Of a stretch of 64,000 bases of DNA, positions 1 to 8,751 are shown one piece after another. The notes under the pieces are model-generated. The model searched no databases, had not been told where the DNA came from, and was given only the letters and a program-made list of their open reading frames with translations. The DNA comes from Kushneria pakistanensis (GTDB lineage: Bacteria; Pseudomonadota; Gammaproteobacteria; Pseudomonadales; Halomonadaceae). Both the position numbers and the translations under genes were made by a program. Within the stretch, counting starts at the first letter, position 1; the number at the start of each line of letters is the position of its first letter. The stretch covers positions 124,001 to 188,000 of the forward strand of contig NZ_BMZM01000003.1 of NCBI RefSeq assembly GCF_014652795.1. Reading direction: 5' to 3'.

Positions 1-1847
1 CCTTCGTGGCCGTGCCTCGACTGGGCTGGGATGCCGGTCTGATCAACAATCTGGCCGCGGCACTTTTTATTCTGCCTTATCTGCTCTTTTCGGCGTGGGG
101 CGGGCAGCTTGCCGATTACCGGGACAAGCGTCGACTGATTATTGCACTCAAATGGCTGGAGCTTGCCACCATGAGCTGCGCAGCGCTTGCCATCTGGCTG
201 GACGCCTATGCACTGCTGCTGGGGCTTTTATTCATGATGGGCACACAGTCGGCGCTCTTCGGGCCGGTCAAGTACGCCATTCTGCCCCAGCACGTGCAGC
301 GTACGGAGCTGGTACAGGCCAATGCCTGGGTCGAGATGGGCACCTTTCTGGCCATTTTGCTTGGCACGCTCGGCGCCGGCATCCTGATGGCCCTGGGCGG
401 TAGTCAGGCACGCCTGCTGATTGGCGCGACGCTGGTCATTGTTTCCCTGTGCGGACTGGGCGCAGCACTGCTGGTGCCACCGGCGCCGGCACAGTCACGC
501 GGACAGCTGAAGTGGCAGCCCTTGCGTGGCTCCTGGCAGGTGCTCTCGAGCGCCTGGCACACGCCCCGCATTTTTCGTGCCCTGATCGGCATCAGCATGT
601 TCTGGTTTCTGGGCGCATGTTATCTGACGCAGCTGCCACTGTGGACGAGCCATGTCGTGCGCGGTCAGGCCGGGGCAGTCACCATGTTGCTGGCAGCCTT
701 TGCCGTGGGCGTGGGGCTGGGATCGCTGATCTGTGCCCGCTTGTCGGCGGGCCGGCTGGAAGTGGGGCTGGTGCCCATCGGTGCCTTCGTGCTGGCCCTG
801 GCCGGGTTTGATTTTGCCGCGCATCCTGCACTGGGTACGGGGATCAATACGCTGGCAGAGCTTGTCGCCATGCCACGCTTCTGGTGGATGCTGCTTGACC
901 TGACCCTGATCGGGATAGGTGGCGGGCTTTATATCATTCCACTGTATACGCTGGTCCAGATTCGCAGCAGCGATGAACACCGGGCCCGCATGATTGCGGC
1001 CAACAATATTCTCAATGCGCTGTTCATGGTGCTGTCAGCGGCCTTTGGAGCCGTACTGATTGGCGTGCTGGGTATTTCCCTGCATGGATTCTTTGCCGCG
1101 CTGGCGGGCATTTCCCTGCTGATGGCACTGGTCTGCGCCGTGTTGCAGGCCCGTCCCATGATGCGCATCAGTATCTTCGTGCTGGTCCACATGTGGTATC
1201 GACTGCGGATCAGGGGAATTGAAAATATTCCCGACGAGGGGGCAGCGATTGTGGTCTGCAACCATGTCAGCTTCATGGATGCGCTTGTCATGGGTGGCGC
1301 AAGCCCCCGACCGCTGCGTTTTCTGATGGATAAGCCGATCTACGAGTCGCCATGGCTCAACTGGTTCTTTCGCATGGCCGGTGCCATTCCGGTGGCCTCC
1401 GAGCGCCGTGATCCCAAGGGCATGCGCCGAGCGCTGGATCTGGTCAGCAAGGCGCTGCAAAACGGCGAAGTGGTCATGCTCTTCCCTGAAGGCCGCCTGA
1501 CCCGTGATGGTCACATGAACGAGTTTCGACGCGGTATCGATCTGATTCTCAAGCGTGATCCGGTGCCGGTTGTACCGGCCGCGCTGTCGGGGCTCTGGGG
1601 ATCGTGGTCGTCGCGCTACGATGGCGTGCCCTTCAAGGGCATGCCGCGGCGTTTCCGTGCCAGGGTCTGTCTGAGTTTCGGGACGCCGGTGGCGTCGGAG
1701 ACGGTAACGCGCGAATCGTTGCAGGCAAGTGTTGCCGCGCTCAAGACCAGCATTGATAACCATGCCAGTAACAAGCCCTTCAAGGCGCCAGCCATGCTGG
1801 CAGATACTGACAACGTCACTGCAGGGCCGGCGCAGACACGGGATTAA
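1..1847 (+). CDS. MFS transporter fused to PlsC-type acyltransferase (5' partial)
   Basis: The gene runs off the left edge: frame 3 is open from the first bases and the first transmembrane helix of the transporter is missing, so the GTG at position 6 is probably internal. The first 390 residues or so are an LplT-like MFS domain with many hydrophobic helices. The C-terminal 200 residues or so are a 1-acyl-glycerophosphate acyltransferase domain with the NHxSxxD catalytic box (NHVSFMD) and the FPEGR substrate box. In Aas/LplT systems such proteins take up and re-acylate lysophospholipids at the inner membrane. No AMP-ligase (acyl-ACP synthetase) domain follows; the protein stops just after the PlsC domain, so it must rely on acyl donors made elsewhere. 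Its TAA stop overlaps the stop of the convergent kinase gene within one TTAA. Confidence 0.85.
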   Translation, partial: FVAVPRLGWDAGLINNLAAALFILPYLLFSAWGGQLADYRDKRRLIIALKWLELATMSCAALAIWLDAYALLLGLLFMMGTQSALFGPVKYAILPQHVQRTELVQANAWVEMGTFLAILLGTLGAGILMALGGSQARLLIGATLVIVSLCGLGAALLVPPAPAQSRGQLKWQPLRGSWQVLSSAWHTPRIFRALIGISMFWFLGACYLTQLPLWTSHVVRGQAGAVTMLLAAFAVGVGLGSLICARLSAGRLEVGLVPIGAFVLALAGFDFAAHPALGTGINTLAELVAMPRFWWMLLDLTLIGIGGGLYIIPLYTLVQIRSSDEHRARMIAANNILNALFMVLSAAFGAVLIGVLGISLHGFFAALAGISLLMALVCAVLQARPMMRISIFVLVHMWYRLRIRGIENIPDEGAAIVVCNHVSFMDALVMGGASPRPLRFLMDKPIYESPWLNWFFRMAGAIPVASERRDPKGMRRALDLVSKALQNGEVVMLFPEGRLTRDGHMNEFRRGIDLILKRDPVPVVPAALSGLWGSWSSRYDGVPFKGMPRRFRARVCLSFGTPVASETVTRESLQASVAALKTSIDNHASNKPFKAPAMLADTDNVTAGPAQTRD

Positions 1848-3172
1848 GACAGTGGTTCCGCCCTGCAGGGGGTGGGCAGTTCCACGGTGACGGCCAGCCC
1901 GCCCAGGTTGCTTTCGCCAAGATGGATCTGCCCACCGTGATGATGAACAATCTGCTCCACGATCCCCAACCCCAGACCGTGGCCGGTGACCTGCTCATCC
2001 AGGCGCGTGCCACGCCCCATCACCCGGCTTCGCTGCTCGAGTGGAATGCCGGGGCCATCATCCTCGACCAGCATCACGAACCGGCCTTCCTGACAGGACA
2101 TGGTCAGTCGTGCCAGCCCGTGGGCCCACTTGCCGGCGTTGTCCAGCAGGTTGCCCAGAATCTCCAGCAGTTCATCGCGGTCCCAGGGCAGAGGCGACAA
2201 TAGCGCACTGTCATTGATGAACGTCACGTTGGCGTGAATTTCGCGAAGCGTGTCCAGCAGCGGCTGAATATCGCTGTCGGGCTGGAAGCGGGCCGCTGCG
2301 GAGACCTCACCGGTATCGAGTCGAGCGCGCTGCAGTTCCCGCTCCACCAGGCGGTGAATGTCATCCAGACGGGCATGCAGTGACTGTCGAAGGTCAGGAA
2401 ACTGCTCGAGTTCACGACGTGCCAGTTGAGTCTCCATGACCGACAGCGGCGTCTTGAGCGCATGACCCAGATTGGCAATACCGTCACGGGAGCGATTGAG
2501 CACGCGCTCGATTCTTTCCAGCTGATGGTTGAGCTCATCAACGAAGGGGGCAATCTCATCCGGCACCCGTGTTTCCAGTGCCATGCGCTTGCCTTCATGC
2601 AGTTGTGCCAGCTCGCGTTGCAGCTTTTCCAGCGGCATGAGTCCCAGTCGGATAACCCGGCGTTGAATGAAGACCAGCAGGATGGCCATGACGCCACCCA
2701 GACCCCAGATACACAGACGCAGCCAGTCCAGACGCCGGGTCACGGTGCTGTAATCAAGCGCTGTCGTGATGGTGAAATGATGCCGGCCGCGGTGATACTG
2801 CCCGGTCCAGGCCAGCAGGGACTGGTTCTCGGGGCCCTGGCGAATCTGGGCTGTATCGCCTTCTACCGGCTTGAGCCGATGATCCCACAGGGAGCGGGAG
2901 CGCAGGTGAATGGTGTCATCGATGTCGATGACAAAATACTGCCCCGAGTAGACCTGATTGAAGGAGGCACGCAGGCGTAGCGGGTCAATGCGGACCTGAT
3001 CATCCCGATCCACCGGTAGCGTTGCCAGACTTTCGGCATCCTCGCGCAGCCGTTCGGTCAGGTAGTCACGCAGGACGTAGTCAAAAAGCACCACGCTGCC
3101 GTGTGCCAGCAGCAGCATGACCACCAGTACCGAAGCCAGCAGTCCCAGATCGAGACGACGCGTCAGTGACAT
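1844..3172 (-). CDS. Two-component sensor histidine kinase (PhoQ/BqsS-like)
   Basis: A 442-residue inner-membrane kinase. TM1 is about residues 9-30, a periplasmic sensor loop follows to about residue 150, then TM2, a HAMP-like linker, an H-box GHALKTPL (phospho-accepting His), an N-box (EILGNLLDNAGKWA), and the G1 (DDGPGIP) and G2 (GHGLGLG) boxes. The short sensor loop and H-box resemble PhoQ/QseC/BqsS-type kinases. Just after TM1 is R43-E44-D45-A46-E47, an RExxE motif of the type described for Fe(II)-sensing BqsS. Its start overlaps the regulator's stop by one base (TGATG), so the two are translationally coupled. The signal it senses cannot be read from sequence. Confidence 0.93.
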   Translation of the reverse strand: MSLTRRLDLGLLASVLVVMLLLAHGSVVLFDYVLRDYLTERLREDAESLATLPVDRDDQVRIDPLRLRASFNQVYSGQYFVIDIDDTIHLRSRSLWDHRLKPVEGDTAQIRQGPENQSLLAWTGQYHRGRHHFTITTALDYSTVTRRLDWLRLCIWGLGGVMAILLVFIQRRVIRLGLMPLEKLQRELAQLHEGKRMALETRVPDEIAPFVDELNHQLERIERVLNRSRDGIANLGHALKTPLSVMETQLARRELEQFPDLRQSLHARLDDIHRLVERELQRARLDTGEVSAAARFQPDSDIQPLLDTLREIHANVTFINDSALLSPLPWDRDELLEILGNLLDNAGKWAHGLARLTMSCQEGRFVMLVEDDGPGIPLEQRSRVMGRGTRLDEQVTGHGLGLGIVEQIVHHHGGQIHLGESNLGGLAVTVELPTPCRAEPLS

Positions 3173-3852
3173 CAGGCGGCGACGCTGTCACCGCCGAAAC
3201 GATAGCCCTGGCCGCGCTGGGTGATGATCACGCCACGCCCGAGCTTCTGGCGCAGATGATTGATATGCACCTCGACCACGTTGGGATTGCGGTCATGTTC
3301 ACTGTCGTAGAGATGATCGAGCAGGCGATCCTTGGCAATGACATGATCGGGATGGAGCATGAGATATCGCAGAATCGCAAATTCGGCGCGGGTCAGGTTG
3401 ACTGGCGTTTCATTGGAGGTACGCCAGGCGCTCTGGCCATTTTCATCCAGCACGACCCCGGCCACGGAAATGGTCGGTGAGGGGCGCTGGCCATGACGAC
3501 GGCGCACCAGCGCCTGAAGCCGCAGGATCAGCTCATCGGGATGAAAGGGCTTGGGCAGATAGTCATCGGCACCGGCACGCAGGCCGGTAATGCGCTCACT
3601 CCAGCTGGAGCGGGCCGTCAGGATCAGAATGGGGGTATCCAGGCCGTCGGCGCGCCACTGTTCCAGCAGCGTCAGTCCCGGACGGCCGGGCAGGCCCAGA
3701 TCGAGAATGATGATGTCAAAGGGTTCGCTCGTTGCCATGACAGCGGCATCGCGCCCATCCGTGCACCAGTCGACGGCATAGCCGTGCTGGGTGAACAGGG
3801 CAGTCAGTTCGTCCGCCAGTGGGACGTTGTCTTCAATCAGTAGCAGCCGCAT
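3172..3852 (-). CDS. OmpR/PhoP-family response regulator
   Basis: A 226-residue cytoplasmic DNA-binding regulator. The start is set by MRLLLIEDN, the usual first strand of a receiver domain; the open frame upstream is not conserved-looking. The phospho-acceptor Asp lies in [10 protein letters not shown] (around residue 51), the conserved switch Thr and Lys are in LTARSS and YLPKPF, and a winged-helix DNA-binding domain fills the last 100 residues ([21 protein letters not shown]). It is partnered with the kinase that starts in its stop codon. The PepSY gene ends 10 bases upstream, so all three form one operon read leftwards. PmrA/PhoP/BqsR-like; the exact orthologue is uncertain. Confidence 0.95.
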   Translation of the reverse strand: MRLLLIEDNVPLADELTALFTQHGYAVDWCTDGRDAAVMATSEPFDIIILDLGLPGRPGLTLLEQWRADGLDTPILILTARSSWSERITGLRAGADDYLPKPFHPDELILRLQALVRRRHGQRPSPTISVAGVVLDENGQSAWRTSNETPVNLTRAEFAILRYLMLHPDHVIAKDRLLDHLYDSEHDRNPNVVEVHINHLRQKLGRGVIITQRGQGYRFGGDSVAA

Positions 3853-3862
3853 GGTTATCCCT

Positions 3863-4201
3863 CTAATCCTCTTCCAGATCCAGGTGCCTGCCGGTAACGG
3901 CATCGAATCGAAGTGCCCTGATCTGTCCATCATGATCGAGCATGTCGATTTCGTAAACATAACGTTTGTTGACGCAGTCGAGCTTGGCTTCCAGCAGCTT
4001 GCCCCTGCGGTGATCACGGGCCTTCTCGAGGATAATCGGGAAGGGCTCGATACTGCCGTCTTCGGTCATCTTCAGCACTTCGTCCTGAGAGACATCCCGG
4101 CCTTCTTCAGGGCAGGCGTTGGCCACGCCGACCAGCACCGAGAGCATTGTCAGGCAGAAAAAGGCCGGCAGACGCAGCCGAAGGCTATCCATGAACATCA
4201 T
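3863..4201 (-). CDS. Periplasmic PepSY-domain protein
   Basis: About 112 residues with a clear signal peptide (hydrophobic core [13 protein letters not shown], cleavage near VANA-C). The body is a single PepSY-like domain ([21 protein letters not shown], then a [18 protein letters not shown] strand pair and [11 protein letters not shown] at the C-terminus). PepSY proteins encoded beside two-component systems are thought to modulate the sensor or bind the signal in the periplasm. I chose the ATG at 4201 because AGG lies 5 bases before it; ATGs at 4222 and 4192 in the same frame are alternatives and change only the signal-peptide length. It is the first gene of the operon with the regulator and kinase. 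Confidence 0.8.
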   Translation of the reverse strand: MMFMDSLRLRLPAFFCLTMLSVLVGVANACPEEGRDVSQDEVLKMTEDGSIEPFPIILEKARDHRRGKLLEAKLDCVNKRYVYEIDMLDHDGQIRALRFDAVTGRHLDLEED

Positions 4202-4283
4202 GTTGACCTGTTGCACGCGCATTGTGCGAAAAATTGAGCGATATCATCATGTGTCCTTGAAGCGACCATCATGGATACCGCGC

Positions 4284-4305
4284 AACTTAACAAAACAGGC
4301 TTAAT
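4284..4305 (-). promoter_or_regulatory. Paired TTAAG half-sites upstream of the PepSY/two-component operon
   Basis: On the minus strand two TTAAG direct repeats (plus-strand CTTAA at 4286-4290 and 4300-4304) lie 85-100 bases before the PepSY start. PmrA/BqsR-class regulators bind paired TTAA-containing half-sites, but usually 11 bases apart start to start; here the distance is 14. It is a possible autoregulatory site, weakly supported. Confidence 0.3.
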
Positions 4306-4345
4306 TCAATCCCAAAAGGGCCCCTGCGCCCATGCCGGTAGTGGC

Positions 4346-5641
4346 TCACTGGCGGGCATCCCCTGCGCGCGGGGTACGTCTTTGGGTCTGCCAGCAGCGT
4401 GTGGAAGTAATCAGGTTTTCCTTGATCTCGAGAATCTCAAGGCGAATGGTGCCGATCTCGAGGCTGGCGGGGGCATCCGGAAAGGACTCCAGGTACTCAA
4501 GAATCAGCCCGTTGAGCGTCTTGGGTCCGCTGGTAGGCAGCTGCCATCCCAGCACTTTGTTGATTTCACGGATGTTGGCAGTGCCATCAATAATGTAGCT
4601 GCCATCGTCCTGCTGATGAATTTCCTGATGCGTGTCGGCAATGTCGGTGGTGAACTCACCCACGATCTCTTCGAGAATGTCCTCAAGCGTCACCAGCCCC
4701 TGCACATCGCCGTATTCGTCGACCACGATGCCGATGCGTCGCTTTTGCTGCTGAAAATTGAGCAGCTGGGTATGCAGGGGCGTGGATTCAGGGACGAAAT
4801 AGGGCTCGCGCGCTTCCTGTACGATCGATGCCTTGCTGACGTTGGGCTGGGACATGATGCGTGCGGCATTGCGCAAATGCAGGATACCGATGATGTTATT
4901 GATATCCCCCTTGTAGACCGGCACTCGCGTGTGCTGACTGGTGCGGATTTCCGAGAGTAGTGTCTCCAGGTCATCCTCGAGATTGAGCCCGACGACCTCG
5001 TGGCGTGGCACCATGATGTCGTTGACGGTGACATTCTCCAGATCAAGGATCGACAGCAGCATGGTCTGGTGGCGCCGTGGAATCATGGTGCCTGCTTCGT
5101 GCACGACCGTACGCAGCTCGTCCCGCGTCAGGTGAGCCGCGCTGCCATCGATCTCGCGAATGCCTGCCAGGCGCAGCAGGCCGTTGGAAATACCGTTGAC
5201 CAGCCAGACCAGCGGATAAAGGGCGCGCAGCAGGGGTTCAAGGATCAGCGAGGCCGGAAAGGCGATCTTTTCCGGTCGCAGCGCCGCCATTGTCTTGGGG
5301 GTGACTTCTGCAAAGATCAGCACGACCAGCGTCAGGATGGCCGTGGAGATGGCGGGCCCGGATACGTCGCCAAAAAAGTGGATGGCGATGATGGTGCCGA
5401 TCGAGGCGGCCAGATTATTGACGAAATTGTTGCCGATTAAAATGACACCAATCAGCCGATCGGGGCGCGAGAGCATGCGCAGCACGCGTTTGGCGGACTT
5501 GTGCCCCGTGTTGGCCTGATGCTTCAACCGATAGCGGTTGATGGACATCATGCCGGTTTCCGAGCTTGAGAAAAAAGCAGACAGGATAATGAGCAGCACG
5601 AGCAGGGCAAACATCAGCCCCAGGGGAGTGTCATCGCTCAA
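4346..5641 (-). CDS. CNNM/CorC-family membrane protein (DUF21-CBS-CorC_HlyC)
   Basis: A 431-residue inner-membrane protein of the HlyC/CorC (YfjD/CNNM) family, linked in relatives to Mg2+ or Co2+ homeostasis. The N-terminal 190 residues are a DUF21 domain with four hydrophobic segments and the signatures SAFFSSSETGMMSINRYRL and GNNFVNNLAAS. Two CBS repeats follow (IMVPRHEVVGL, TRVPVYKGDINNIIGILH, RIGIVVDEYGDVQGLVTLEDILEEIVGEF), then a C-terminal CorC_HlyC domain of about 80 residues. The start is TTG (TTGAGCGATGAC) with GAGGAT about 9 bases upstream; no ATG precedes the first helix. It is transcribed leftwards, with the CcsA-like gene upstream on the same strand 100 bases away. Confidence 0.9.
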   Translation of the reverse strand: MSDDTPLGLMFALLVLLIILSAFFSSSETGMMSINRYRLKHQANTGHKSAKRVLRMLSRPDRLIGVILIGNNFVNNLAASIGTIIAIHFFGDVSGPAISTAILTLVVLIFAEVTPKTMAALRPEKIAFPASLILEPLLRALYPLVWLVNGISNGLLRLAGIREIDGSAAHLTRDELRTVVHEAGTMIPRRHQTMLLSILDLENVTVNDIMVPRHEVVGLNLEDDLETLLSEIRTSQHTRVPVYKGDINNIIGILHLRNAARIMSQPNVSKASIVQEAREPYFVPESTPLHTQLLNFQQQKRRIGIVVDEYGDVQGLVTLEDILEEIVGEFTTDIADTHQEIHQQDDGSYIIDGTANIREINKVLGWQLPTSGPKTLNGLILEYLESFPDAPASLEIGTIRLEILEIKENLITSTRCWQTQRRTPRAGDARQ

Positions 5642-5740
5642 GGTCAGTGGATCCTCGGAATCAGTTGTCGGTCGTTTTTAGGAATTTGTGTCACAGGTGT
5701 CAAGGCGGCATTGGCATGGCCTGCCGCCCGGGCGACCTCG

Positions 5741-6535
5741 TCAGCCATGCAGTAGCTGTATGATCAGCCTGGTGCCGAAGTAGGCCACTATCAACACGAT
5801 GACGGCGCCAAGCGTCCACCGAATGGCCCATGAGCCTCGCCAGCCGCGCTGGTAACGGCCCCAGAGAAGAATGGAAAAAAGTACCCACGCCAGCAGTGAC
5901 AGCACGGTCTTGTGTGCCAGATGCTGGGCAAAAAGATCATTGATAAACAAAAAGCCGCTAATGATCGACGCCGTCAGAAAGGCCATGCCATAGATGATCA
6001 GCTCGAACATCAGCCGTTCCATGGTCGTCAGCGGCGGCAGGACCTGGATGATGCCACGAAGGTGGTTGTGCTTGAGTGCGTGGGTCTGCACGGCCAGCAG
6101 TACCGCCTGACCGGCGGCCATGATCAAAAGGGCATAGGCCAGTACCGAGGTGGCAATATGCACCAGCATGCCGGGCGTGAAGCCATATTCGATGCTGGAT
6201 TCCGGAAAGCCGACGGCGCCGAGCACGCTCAGGGCAGCCAGAGGATAAAGACCTACTGCTGCTGGCATGACCGGTTTTTTGATGCTGGCAAGCAAGAGCA
6301 GGGTGGTAATCAGGAAAAATACCAGTGAGACGGTTTCAAAGATGCCCAGATGAAGCCCTTGATGCGCGCGCAGGGTGGTGTAGACCACAATGCCATGGCC
6401 CACTACCGCCAGACCGCCGGCGGCGCTGACAAGCCCCTGGCGCATGGGCAGGCGCCGGGTCAGGGACAACATCTGACGACAGGCTGCGGTACAGTAAAAC
6501 ACGACTGCCACAAGGGCAGAAAAAAGCGTGAGCAT
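5741..6535 (-). CDS. CcsA/YpjD-like inner-membrane protein
   Basis: A 264-residue polytopic protein with about eight hydrophobic helices, in the cytochrome c assembly (CcsA/CcmC-like) superfamily as the YpjD type. Candidate haem-contacting histidines occur in HQGLHLGIFE and near HIATSVLAYALLIM and HLAHKTVLSLLAW. Relatives are consistently encoded divergently from ffh, as here. The molecular role of YpjD is not established; the tryptophan-rich WWD motif of true haem-handling CcsA proteins is not obvious, so a role in cytochrome assembly is only suggested by family. Confidence 0.85.
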   Translation of the reverse strand: MLTLFSALVAVVFYCTAACRQMLSLTRRLPMRQGLVSAAGGLAVVGHGIVVYTTLRAHQGLHLGIFETVSLVFFLITTLLLLASIKKPVMPAAVGLYPLAALSVLGAVGFPESSIEYGFTPGMLVHIATSVLAYALLIMAAGQAVLLAVQTHALKHNHLRGIIQVLPPLTTMERLMFELIIYGMAFLTASIISGFLFINDLFAQHLAHKTVLSLLAWVLFSILLWGRYQRGWRGSWAIRWTLGAVIVLIVAYFGTRLIIQLLHG

Positions 6536-6738
6536 CGTTATGTGACAATCCGTATGGAAATCGCGAACCGGGAATGCGAGTGGTGATGCAGATCACAGGG
6601 TCTGACTACTATACCGGGAGCCATCATCAATCGAAACCGGGCGCCGTGGGAAGGCACTTATCCTGCGTTACTGTCGTGTCATGATCCGGTTGGGCACGAA
6701 TCCTTGCCAGGCTGGTGCATGCCAGCACCCTGAACCGT

Positions 6739-6744
6739 TATAAT
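6739..6744 (+). promoter_or_regulatory. Probable -10 box of the ffh promoter
   Basis: A perfect TATAAT stands 77 bases before the ffh start codon in the 286-base divergent interval between the CcsA-like gene and ffh. No good -35 hexamer is seen 16-18 bases upstream (TGCATG), so activity may depend on other contacts. The remainder of this interval shows no further gene. Confidence 0.45.
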
Positions 6745-6821
6745 GCGCGCCAACATTTTCCGGTCTCGGCATGGGCGCCCCTCACGTTTCTGCCGCCGCC
6801 GCTGCACCATCGGAGAAGCTC

Positions 6822-8255
6822 ATGTTTGATAACCTGACAGATCGTCTCTCCCATACGCTCAGATCCGTGACCGGACAGGCACGACTGACCGAGGAGAACA
6901 TCAAGGACACCCTGCGCGAGGTGCGTCGTGCGCTGCTTGAAGCCGACGTCTCGCTGGCGGTGGTCAAGGACTTTGTCGAGCGCGTACGTGTGCGCGCCGT
7001 GGGTCAGGAGGTGTCCAAAAGTCTCTCGCCCGGCCAGCAGTTCGTCAAGATCGTCCAGCAGGAGCTGGAAGCCACCATGGGCGAGGGCAATGTGCCCCTT
7101 GAGCTCAAGCAGACGCCCTCCATCATTTTGATGGCCGGTCTGCAGGGGGCGGGCAAGACCACCTCCGTGGCCAAGCTGGCTCGCTTTCTGCGCGAGCGTG
7201 AAAAGAAGAAGGTGCTAGTGGTCTCGGCCGACGTTTATCGTCCGGCCGCCATCGATCAGCTTGAAACACTGGCCGAAGAAGTCGGCGTCGAATTCTTTCC
7301 TTCGACCAGCGAGCAGCAGCCGGTAGCGATTGCCGAGGCCGCCATTCGCCACGCGCGCATCCAGTTCTTCGACGTGGTACTGGTGGATACGGCCGGTCGT
7401 CTGCATGTCGATGAGACCATGATGGGCGAGATCCGTGATCTTCATCGCGCCATTTCGCCGCAGGAAACGCTTTTTGTTGTCGATGCCATGACAGGCCAGG
7501 ACGCCGCCAATACGGCGCGCGCCTTTCATGAGGCATTGCCGCTGACGGGTGTGATCCTGACCAAGGCGGACGGTGATTCCCGCGGCGGCGCAGCATTGTC
7601 GGTACGTCACATTACCGGCAAGCCGATCAAGTTCATGGGCATGGGGGAAAAGACCGATGCTCTTGAGCCCTTCTACCCGGACCGTGTGGCCTCGCGCATC
7701 CTTGGCATGGGCGATGTGCTCAGCCTGATCGAGGAGGCCGAGCGCAAGGTTGATCGTGACAAGGCTGATCAACTCTCCAAAAAGATCAAGAAGGGCGAAA
7801 GCTTCGATCTTGAGGATTTTCGTGACCAGCTCCAGCAGCTCAAGAACATGGGCGGCATGGGCAGCCTGCTCGAAAAGCTGCCCGGCATGGGGCAGATGGC
7901 TGAGCTTGCCCAGGGGCAGGCCAGCGAAAAGGAGTTCGGCAAGCTCGAGGCCATGATCAATTCCATGACCCCGAAGGAACGCCGCAAGCCCGATCTCATC
8001 AATGGCTCACGCAAGCGCCGTATCTGTGCCGGCTCCGGTACCCAGGTGCCTGACCTTAATCGTCTTCTCAAGCAGCACAAGCAGATGCAGAAGATGATGA
8101 AAAAGATGGGCAAGAAGGGCGGCATGCAGAAAATGATGCGCGGCATGAGCTCCATGATGGGCGGCGGGGGCGGTATGGGCGGTCCCGGTGGTATGGGAGG
8201 AGGCATGGGCGGCCCCGGTGGCATGGGCGGTCCGGGCGGTTTCCCGCGCCGTTAA
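6822..8255 (+). CDS. ffh: Signal recognition particle GTPase Ffh
   Basis: A 477-residue SRP54 homologue that binds 4.5S RNA and nascent signal sequences and delivers ribosomes to FtsY. The start MFDNLTDRLS is the conserved N-terminus of the N domain, with GGAG 6 bases before it; the 17 codons of open frame upstream are non-conserved. The G domain shows the P-loop GLQGAGKTT, DTAGRLHVD, TKADGDSRGGAAL and the FMGMGEK closing motif. The M domain holds the methionine-rich helices and SGTQVPDLNRLLKQ, and ends with a long Met/Gly-rich tail. Both SRP partners, ffh and ftsY, lie in this window. Confidence 0.98.
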   Translation: MFDNLTDRLSHTLRSVTGQARLTEENIKDTLREVRRALLEADVSLAVVKDFVERVRVRAVGQEVSKSLSPGQQFVKIVQQELEATMGEGNVPLELKQTPSIILMAGLQGAGKTTSVAKLARFLREREKKKVLVVSADVYRPAAIDQLETLAEEVGVEFFPSTSEQQPVAIAEAAIRHARIQFFDVVLVDTAGRLHVDETMMGEIRDLHRAISPQETLFVVDAMTGQDAANTARAFHEALPLTGVILTKADGDSRGGAALSVRHITGKPIKFMGMGEKTDALEPFYPDRVASRILGMGDVLSLIEEAERKVDRDKADQLSKKIKKGESFDLEDFRDQLQQLKNMGGMGSLLEKLPGMGQMAELAQGQASEKEFGKLEAMINSMTPKERRKPDLINGSRKRRICAGSGTQVPDLNRLLKQHKQMQKMMKKMGKKGGMQKMMRGMSSMMGGGGGMGGPGGMGGGMGGPGGMGGPGGFPRR

Positions 8256-8278
8256 GGACGGCTCGATTTCGCTTGCAG

Positions 8279-8302
8279 GGGAACTGCATTTATGCAGTTC
8301 CC
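8279..8302 (+). other. Perfect 11-bp hairpin between ffh and rpsP, no U-tract
   Basis: GGGAACTGCAT pairs perfectly with ATGCAGTTCCC across a 2-base TT centre. No run of T follows on the plus strand (AAGCCTTGAAA), so it is not a canonical terminator. It could be an attenuator, an RNase III processing site or a stability element separating ffh from the ribosomal operon. The 218-base interval to rpsP also contains AT-richer sequence around 8305-8330 that could hold an rpsP promoter, though I cannot fix its boxes. Confidence 0.6.
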
Positions 8303-8473
8303 AAGCCTTGAAATTTCCCGTAGAATACCGCGTCTTCGAGAAGCGGCGCGCCTGTGCATGGTGTTTTCCGGAACGGTTTTTCCGGGCTCACTGGTGATCA
8401 GGACGATGCGCGCAACATGTTTATGGCCTCGTCGTGCTGTTGGTGCGACGTTATTCCAACTGAAGGACTTTAA

Positions 8474-8734
8474 ATGGTTACCATTCGTCTGGCACGTGGT
8501 GGCGCCAAGAAGCGTCCCTTTTATCACCTGCATGTGACCGATTCGCGCGTTCAGCGTGACGGCCGCTATCTGGAGCAGGTGGGCTTTTTCAACCCGATCG
8601 CACGTGGTCAGCAGGAACGCCTGCGTATTGATCTCGAGCGCATCGAGCACTGGCAGGCCCAGGGCGCGCAGCTTTCTGACCGTGTCGCCGAGCTGGTGCG
8701 TTTTGCGCGCAAGCAGCAAGCCGCTTCCGCCTGA
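8474..8734 (+). CDS. rpsP: 30S ribosomal protein S16
   Basis: An 86-residue small-subunit protein starting [19 protein letters not shown], the hallmark S16 N-terminus, with AAGGA 8 bases before the ATG. The middle motif [12 protein letters not shown] matches the family and the length is typical (82-90). It is first in the rpsP-rimM-trmD-rplS operon, separated from rimM by 17 bases. Confidence 0.99.
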   Translation: MVTIRLARGGAKKRPFYHLHVTDSRVQRDGRYLEQVGFFNPIARGQQERLRIDLERIEHWQAQGAQLSDRVAELVRFARKQQAASA

Positions 8735-8751
8735 TACGTTCTGGAATCGGT

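Noticed and set aside
6771-6821. Upstream ATG giving Ffh a 17-residue extension
   Set aside because: Ala-rich and non-conserved; the ATG at 6822 has a ribosome site and the conserved MFDNLTDRL start.
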